Shown: piece after piece, positions 60,801-64,000 of the stretch
Layout: every line of letters begins with the position of its first letter
Numbering within the stretch: the first letter of the stretch is position 1
NCBI GenBank assembly: GCA_963678705.1
Contig: OY783208.1
Span: forward strand, 4,898,001-4,962,000
From: Panorpa germanica
Taxonomy: Eukaryota; Arthropoda; Insecta; Mecoptera; Panorpidae
Length of the DNA stretch: 64,000 bases
Direction of reading: 5' to 3'
Program-made: the position numbers and the translations under genes
Notes under the pieces: generated by a model
Told to the model about the DNA's origin: nothing
Database searches by the model: none
The model's input: only the letters and a program-made list of their open reading frames with translations

Positions 60801-62875
60801 CCCATTTTTCTTATAGAATAACACAAATTTGTGTTGTGAACAATATCTTAAATTCTAGAAATGAATATTACATGTACTGATAAAGTTAACTATCAGGATC
60901 TCAAATGTGATTTGTTTTAAATTGTCGCAATGTTATTGAAGATAACAATAAACAATTAAAATAAGCATTTAAAGAATCAGGATTATTAAGGAATTATATA
61001 CAATTATATATATTTGAGAGGAGCTTCAACTTTCTAGCACAATTTTTACCCTCGGCAATAACTGCCCCCGTGCCCCTAAATAAAATTTTGAAACTTCGAT
61101 ATTCTTTTTTTTTAATATTATATTCAATTATTACACAATCCAAAATTTGAGCTTTCTCTAAAGTTTACTACCATGCCTCCTAAATTTCTCAGCGCCCCTT
61201 TTATAAAATTTTGAATTTCTAAGTTTTGAAATATGTTCGCATTTAATAGCATAATACATATACAAAATTTCACTTTTCTATCTGGTACGAATAAAAAGTT
61301 ATACAGCAAAAAATGGCCCACTTTTTCCAGTTTTTATTTCAAACAATAATTAAGAAAACGTCCCCTAAGATTTGATTTCACCAGCCCATTACTGTGATTC
61401 GGAGTTGTAAACCTTTGTGATTTATCAGGATCGACCAAATCAAGAATTCCTTCTCAACAAGAGATAATAATAAATGCTTTGTTATTTCCAGGAACCCCCA
61501 TCACGGTCTACCTTCGATTCAAGCTCCACCATGGCGTAACCGGAAAGGATCACCCTCCTGTGATAACTCTAGATCGCAGCATTGTCCTGGATAAGGACGA
61601 AGCCGATAAATTGAATGCCGTCTTGAAAAGAGATTCAGATGATGACACAATTATACTGAGACAACTATTTCCAAAATTTTTAAAAGTTGTTAACAAAGGA
61701 CAACTTATTAACTTTAACACTTTGATGAGAAATGCTAAGCTACAACGTAAGTTTCGTTTTATAAGTACAATTAGAGTTTACCCCCGTTACAAAGCGACGT
61801 CTTTTTGGCGTGTATGATTTGAATCCAATAAAATAATTCGTATTTACATTTCATATTTAACTCTATTTTTAAATTGAAATAATAAACTCGCTCAAATATA
61901 AAATAATTTATAAAAATAAAAAATATCTTCAATTTATGCGTTATTTGACCAATTTTTTTTCAAAATTTGGGATTTTTCTTTTCGATTCGTAAATAAATTA
62001 CCAAGGTTAGCCTATATACAAAATTTAAACTTTCTAGCACAATTTTTATTATCGGCAAATACTGCCCCCAAATAAAATTTTGAAATTTTGAATTTTCTTT
62101 TATCGATAATATACTTAATTATTCTAGAACCCAGAATATAAACTTTCTCTAAAGTTCCGTACCAGGCCACCGAATTTCTTCAACCCCCTCTTTTTGAATT
62201 TTCGAATTTTTATTTATTGAGATATGTCAGCATTGAATGCCTTAATACACATGCAAAATTTCAACTTTCTATCTTTTACGGATTAAAAGTAATATAGCAA
62301 AATAGGGCTCACTTTTTTCCAGTTTTTCCCAAATTATGGGTTTCCAGGAAATTTAGGGGAAAATCCGGGGACGCCAAAAGTCTTAGAATTTTTTTCTCTA
62401 CAAAATAGGAAATTTTCAAAAACATTGACGGAGCCGTTTCTGTGCTGCCATACAAAATTCACTACCAAACATATAAGAATATAAGATCATAAATATACAC
62501 CTTGAAAATATACAAATATTTTTATAATTCAAATTTTTCCCCAATAGTTGGAAGAATGCGGTCGGAATCAGAGTGGTTGAATCCAGTAGAACAATTGGAG
62601 GAGGATTATATCGAAGTAATCCAGGAATATCGGGATGTGAAGCTCCATTTAAAGGGTGCGAAACGTTCAATTAATAGAAACGAACCTCATATGTGGGACA
62701 AGACCGGCAGATTAGGAAGTATTGATGACATATATGCTAACATTAATGAAGATTGTTCCGATCCCTTCTATGAAGACGTCCTTAAACTCCTGCCGGCCGC
62801 ATCCTGTACGGATTACGTTATTTACACCTTCAATGAGAAGAAATTTCCAGCACAGTACGAACTGATGAACATTGG
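37845..62875 (+). CDS. Piezo: Piezo channel, partial C-terminal copy B (open, runs off window)
   Basis: Seven exons (37845-37992, 56331-56539, 57858-58143, 58888-59135, 60362-60543, 61492-61746, 62548-62875; 1,656 bp in total) join with matching phases into one open frame. They cover anchor-region membrane segments, the outer helix and the whole cap up to the entry to the inner helix. Exons 7 and 8 should follow beyond 64000. The copy starts one exon upstream of what is visible in copy A. No start codon or N-terminal exons lie in the 1.3 kb between copy A and B0. Its product would need upstream exons from elsewhere, most simply the original gene's N-terminal exons. The features between 37993 and 56330 are nested in its first intron. 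Confidence 0.8.
38658..39414 (+). repeat. L1 5' LTR
   Basis: TGTGGGG to CCTACA. Followed two bases later by a primer-binding-like sequence beginning TTGGGGGCTC. Confidence 0.75.
39479..39697 (+). repeat. Three tandem 73-bp leader repeats in L1
   Basis: Unit starts gaaccgggataagg; starts lie at 39479, 39552 and 39625, the last unit being slightly shortened and diverged. They lie between the primer-binding region and the Gag start at 39731. Confidence 0.85.
39731..40021 (+). pseudogene. L1 Gag N-terminal part with SAP-like domain
   Basis: 96 codons opening with a SAP-type helix-extension-helix signature (LSVAELRQELNFVGLSQRGN followed by RAELLSRM). Ends in TAA at 40019-40021. The downstream frame from 40028 is in the same frame, so a single in-frame stop separates the two halves of Gag. 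Confidence 0.7.
40028..41950 (+). pseudogene. L1 Gag-protease polyprotein fused to integrase remnants
   Basis: 640 codons. Retroelement Gag region first; two CCHC zinc knuckles from residue ~145 (starting CFNCGS and CFNCGN); aspartic protease with DTGSD at ~215 and VIGLDII. After the protease and a short spacer there is no reverse transcriptase or RNase H. Instead a Lys-rich region contains three copies of a ~14-residue motif centred on KHFPKPK (~436-515), followed by two short integrase-like scraps (KFVWLLPTKAT and GPYKITRIKGNDRYDV). The frame stays open across every join. It is non-autonomous, and whether the protein is functional is unknown. Confidence 0.75.
41967..42721 (+). repeat. L1 3' LTR
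   Basis: Preceded by a purine-rich tract (caggaagggccgaga). Followed by 42 bp of leader-like sequence and then a (TA)n tract at ~42763-42806. Confidence 0.75.
42763..42806. repeat. (TA)n microsatellite
   Basis: About 44 bp of TA repeat directly at the right end of L1. A shorter TA tract flanks the left end (38644-38657), as expected if L1 inserted into a TA repeat. Confidence 0.9.
43400..43560 (-). repeat. Family H fragment
   Basis: Short remnant with the block gagctttctccatagtt and the gcgtaatacacag string found in other family H copies. Confidence 0.4.
43599..44235 (+). repeat. MITE family M1 inserted in zinc-finger spacer
   Basis: Starts tgggcttgtgtcctat and ends aggacacaaacacatt. The uninterrupted spacer (gaaataaaaattaaaaaag type) is present at ~17750, ~21930 and ~53815, giving three empty sites in the window. 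Post-dates the spacer duplications. Confidence 0.8.
44236..45170. other. 3' flank of ZNF2
   Basis: Matches 17790-18680, the 3' flank of ZNF1, with a family H fragment at ~44765-45080. No gene. Confidence 0.6.
45171..46574 (-). CDS. ZNF2: array C2H2 zinc-finger protein (467 aa)
   Basis: Intact minus-strand paralogue of ZNF1 with the same acidic N-terminus (MAQQIKSELLETLE), the C2HC-like CKYC finger, two classical fingers, then 10 array fingers rather than 12. The 56-residue difference equals two 28-residue repeats. Linkers are again LDVNP, LAVNP, LTDNP or LDVHP rather than TGEKP, and it ends on a partial finger LSCE. It is probably a nuclear DNA-binding protein of unknown target. It is wholly nested, antisense, in the 18.3-kb intron between Piezo exons B0 and B1. 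Plus-strand frames overlapping the array are shadows. Confidence 0.85.
   Translation of the reverse strand: MAQQIKSELLETLEIENMKVEPEEECIVQFEPQVKEEVDVTSDREADWPGVYIKYEPDYSSPVVLCKYCGGVFQDFCKLQEHLEAPSDCRGTKRAKELVDGDDNRRLSEPQGSVQSGIEELNSNQQNFICDVCNMGFDKAPEIIKHLRIHTDRKLYSCHECDKSYTTRFNLVIHQRNHTGERPFSCDICNKTFKSSRSLREHKNTHLDVNPFSCDICKKAFSSSRYLKEHKKTHLTDNPFSCDICNKTFSSSSYLKEHKNTHLDVKHFSCDICKKTFSSSKYLKEHKNTHLDVNPFSCDICKKTFSNSSNLSQHKKTHLAVNPFSCDICNKTFSSSSYLKEHKKTHLDVHPFSCDICNKTFSSSCYLKEHKKTHLDVNPSLCDICKKTFSSSWSLKEHKKTHLAVNPFSCDICNKTFSSSRSLKEHKNMHLDVKPFSCDICEKTFSWSSALIRHKKTHLAVNPLSCE
46575..47131. other. Spacer S1', left part (upstream of ZNF2)
   Basis: Matches 20254-20746. Includes ~50 bp around 46675-46725 absent from the ZNF1 side. 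Ends at the LTR element L3 insertion. Confidence 0.6.
47132..47964 (+). repeat. L3 5' LTR
   Basis: 833 bp; perfect 9-bp terminal inverted repeat TGTTGTAAG/CTTACAACA. Followed directly by TTGGTGTCAGATGTG, a likely primer-binding site. Confidence 0.9.
48440..48760 (+). repeat. Tandem ~90-bp repeats in L3 leader
   Basis: Four imperfect copies of a unit containing tagtattatattca and acttttgaatatttgctata, separated by T-rich runs and tagcatcatt. Located between the primer-binding region and the Gag start at 49062. Confidence 0.8.
49062..51560 (+). pseudogene. L3 Gag-protease-partial reverse transcriptase frame
   Basis: 832 codons. Residues ~110-270 resemble the DUF1759-type Gag of Pao/BEL-like elements (LTVFDGEYTNWQSFMELF). 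A CCHC knuckle lies at ~325-338 (CNHCKKNGHLEKYC) and a degenerate one follows. The protease DTGS is at ~431, with GIIGLDIL later. From ~680 a Gypsy-like reverse transcriptase begins (VVIDYRKLNEQ at ~736, YPLPLVLDILDQLSGAKYSS). It stops before the catalytic YxDD and continues in frame into ~60 residues of unrelated Lys/Asn-rich tail. RNase H and integrase are gone, so the element cannot move on its own. Confidence 0.8.
51801..52633 (+). repeat. L3 3' LTR
   Basis: 833 bp, nearly identical to the 5' LTR. Preceded by a purine tract (agggttgaaggg). About 100 bp further upstream (51700-51740) a diverged LTR-start-like sequence follows another purine tract (ggaagggggtgttgtgatag). Confidence 0.9.
52638..54360. 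other. Spacer S1', right part
   Basis: Continues the ZNF2 upstream spacer, matching 20751-22440. Contains the decayed shared motif (52880-52913), the Helitron empty site (~53004-53011) and the 67-codon frame at 53184-53387. Confidence 0.6.
53184..53387 (+). other. Short frame conserved in three spacers, second copy
   Basis: 67 codons, the same length as 21300-21503, with scattered replacements and the same end (IIPTH). Not recognised. Coding status is unproven. Confidence 0.25.
54361..56330. other. Intron sequence upstream of Piezo exon B1
   Basis: Copy of 22441-24466 with a family H element (54745-55290) and the two NRF1-like sites (54627-54639 and 55816-55828). No gene. Confidence 0.6.
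54745..55290 (-). repeat. Family H element, second copy
   Basis: Same insertion as 22823-23400. Begins CTAGAGTTTACCCCCGTCGC. Confidence 0.55.
56331..56539 (+). CDS. Piezo: Piezo copy B exon B1
   Basis: 209 bp, acceptor TTTGCAG, donor GTGAGT. Identical in length and phase to A1. Keeps the family-typical DRALYLRK, which A1 has lost. Confidence 0.9.
56695..57253 (+). repeat. Repeat family R, copy B intron 1
   Basis: Same insertion as 24901-25363 but longer inside. Interrupted at its right end by the LINE fragment. Confidence 0.55.
57254..57738 (+). mobile_element. Jockey-like LINE tail, copy B (decayed)
   Basis: Same insertion as 25364-25785, with an extra ~60-bp block near 57360-57425 and new stops breaking the reading frame. 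Flanked by the aactgtgtcgt target duplication. Confidence 0.7.
57858..58143 (+). CDS. Piezo: Piezo copy B exon B2
   Basis: 286 bp. Same phase as A2. The exon ends AAA before GTACGT, where copy A has AAG, a slightly weaker donor context. Confidence 0.9.
58149..58698 (+). repeat. MITE family M1, deleted at both ends
   Basis: Equivalent of 26223-26820 without the terminal repeats. The left end joins exon B2's donor region within ~6 bp. The right end runs into the family H end at 58705-58763. Confidence 0.65.
58705..58763 (+). repeat. Family H terminal fragment, copy B
   Basis: Ends TCGCTTTGCGACGGGG and then CTAAACTCTAG, with CTAG at 58760-58763. Counterpart of 26821-26920. Confidence 0.55.
58888..59135 (+). 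CDS. Piezo: Piezo copy B exon B3 (outer helix)
   Basis: 248 bp, acceptor TATTCCAG, donor GTAAGT. Encodes the outer helix (LKYIQGGIFLAVIIAILWFP) and the start of the cap. Open throughout, reading GTCMQQSIS where copy A has its stop. Confidence 0.9.
59136..59788. other. Intron B3-B4, left part
   Basis: No gene. Pyrimidine-rich tract at ~59380-59570 as in copy A. Confidence 0.6.
59789..60263 (-). repeat. Solo LTR of the L2 family (inverted)
   Basis: Counterpart of 27937-28500, with ~90-100 bp missing between two cacatt strings near 60187. Element L2 itself is not present here. Confidence 0.75.
60362..60543 (+). CDS. Piezo: Piezo copy B exon B4
   Basis: 182 bp, acceptor TTCAACAG, donor GTAGGT. 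Cap segment FKSRDMQQMMNAYKR to LARLEEKIEA, with only silent differences seen from A4. Confidence 0.85.
60544..61491. other. Intron B4-B5
   Basis: No gene. Decayed M2-like sequence at ~60880-60990 and a family H fragment at ~61015-61360. Confidence 0.55.
61492..61746 (+). CDS. Piezo: Piezo copy B exon B5 (full length)
   Basis: 255 bp, acceptor TTTCCAG, donor GTAAGT. Cap segment GTPITVYLRFKLHH to LINFNTLMRNAKLQ. Includes the 32 or so codons deleted from A5 (PVITLDRSIVLDKDEADKL onward). Confidence 0.9.
61770..62500 (-). repeat. Family H element, longest copy
   Basis: About 730 bp from ttagagtttacccccgtt to the block with actaccaaacatataag. It links the terminal hairpin end, the agttagcc-type body and the tttccaggaaattt block in one element. 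Absent from the matching intron of copy A. Confidence 0.55.
62548..62875 (+). CDS. Piezo: Piezo copy B exon B6
   Basis: 328 bp, acceptor CCCAATAG, donor GTAAGC. Final cap segment ending FPAQYELMNIG, in phase for the inner-helix exon that should start near position 64000. Confidence 0.9.
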
Positions 62876-64000
62876 GTAAGCAAATAACCGTCTTTAGCAT
62901 ATTCCCAGCAAACATTTTGGAGTCAGGATATAGCATTATTACCTAGTTCAAACCTATCGTTGCAATACAATCAATTTAGTTAGTAAAATCCATCATTGTC
63001 GTAGAACCTGGTACATAGCATTATTATCTAGACCAAACCTATCATCACAATACAATAGATATAGATATGAGAACCATTGTTCTAGTATAAGACCACAAAT
63101 TATTCGTAGTAACAAGAAATATTATATTTCTCTGTAAAGTTAGCAAATCATACAGTCCACTTTAAATCTAAGACTTAAGGGACCAACCGAAAACTCTTCA
63201 ATAATTTAGAGCATTAAAAGATCGCATACGTCGTGTACAAGTGTAATGAGATTTTGGAAATGGAGCATGTCAAATTGGTGGTCAGTATCGACCTGTGAGA
63301 ACCTTCCATTCATTCCAATGAATCAACTGTGGAGCGATTCAACTCTCATGGGATTCCCGCCATTTTCTACTTCATTTGAATGCGTTTGACAGTGGTCATT
63401 GTTTAACTAATAAAATACGAATTGCTCCATTAGTTTTCTCTTAAAACAAAACAAAAAAAGTTGCTATTGATTGTGCCATGTATGTTATATGACAAAAACT
63501 ACGTAGCTTTATTCTAACTCCCCATTCCATTCTCATCCTGACAGTCTGGCTTCTACTGAATCACTCCCCTTTTAACCTGGCCACGCAGTTTTATAAAAGA
63601 CTTCATAAAATATCTACCTGCAAACATTTTGGAGTGACTTTGACGTCATATTGAAGATGCGTCATGAAACATTTCAATTTGATTTAACACGGTCAAGGAA
63701 ATGTCAGTGATATGAACTACAAATGACAAAATCACTTCACCTGGCCTCACTACCGTACCAGTATTGAATGAAGCTGCAAATAAACCATTCAAGTGTAACA
63801 GAGACAGATATATCTTGTTTCTTTTTCTGTCATATTCTAGAATTTTATCTCTTGAACCGCCTCCATTTTTGCATTGTATGAATAATTTTGTTACCAATTA
63901 ATCTGTCAAAATCCATTCTTACCATTAATCTGTCAAAATCCAAATTCTTCCTTTATTTGATCTAAGATAGAACCTAATTGTAAGCACATAAGAAGTTTTA
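62876..64000. other. Intron B6-B7, to window edge
   Basis: No gene. Tracks 33141-34254. The window ends within a few bases of the expected exon B7 acceptor. Confidence 0.65.

Noticed and set aside
1..64000. tRNA, rRNA or snRNA genes
   Set aside because: No cloverleaf-like or conserved RNA-gene sequence was recognised on reading. A tRNAscan or Infernal run would be decisive, and none was possible here.

Overview
This is an AT-rich, transposon-dense animal nuclear segment, almost certainly from an insect. The evidence is spliced GT-AG exons of a Piezo-family ion channel, C2H2 zinc-finger genes with insect-style acidic N-termini, Helitron, Gypsy-type and Jockey-type transposon remains, and no bacterial features. 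Species and order cannot be read from the sequence.

Layout. (1) 1-12,650: two copies of a ~6.3 kb unit. Each holds a TIR-bearing MITE (M1), an unidentified conserved stretch, and two short minus-strand two-finger C2H2 genes, giving four paralogues. (2) 12,714-22,440: a zinc-finger spacer split by a degenerate Helitron (13,368-16,960), then an intact 523-codon minus-strand array zinc-finger gene (ZNF1), then a second spacer. (3) 24,467-36,550: eight plus-strand exons encoding the C-terminal part of a Piezo channel (copy A), with a nonsense codon in exon A3 and a 95-bp frameshifting deletion in A5. (4) 37,845-62,875: a second, partial Piezo copy (B) that starts one exon further upstream (B0). 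It has seven exons with matching splice phases and an open frame, and runs off the right edge. Its first intron (18.3 kb) holds a 467-codon zinc-finger paralogue (ZNF2), a Harbinger-like element broken by an LTR retrotransposon, and a second LTR retrotransposon. Regions 2-3 and 4 are therefore a tandem segmental duplication that later gained different insertions and lesions.

How the parts relate. Zinc-finger genes lie antisense inside the Piezo intron between exons 0 and 1 in both copies (in copy A, exon 0 must lie left of the window). Copy B has no visible N-terminal channel exons, since only 1.3 kb of MITE sequence separates A8 from B0. Either B is an inert tail duplicate, or the upstream Piezo exons splice over the damaged A cassette into the intact B cassette. 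This is the most interesting hypothesis in the window. Three LTR elements all retain a protease but have lost most of the polymerase/integrase region, with long reading frames running across the joins. Several insertions have exact empty sites in paralogous copies inside the same window, which gives relative dates. No RNA genes or CRISPR arrays were seen.
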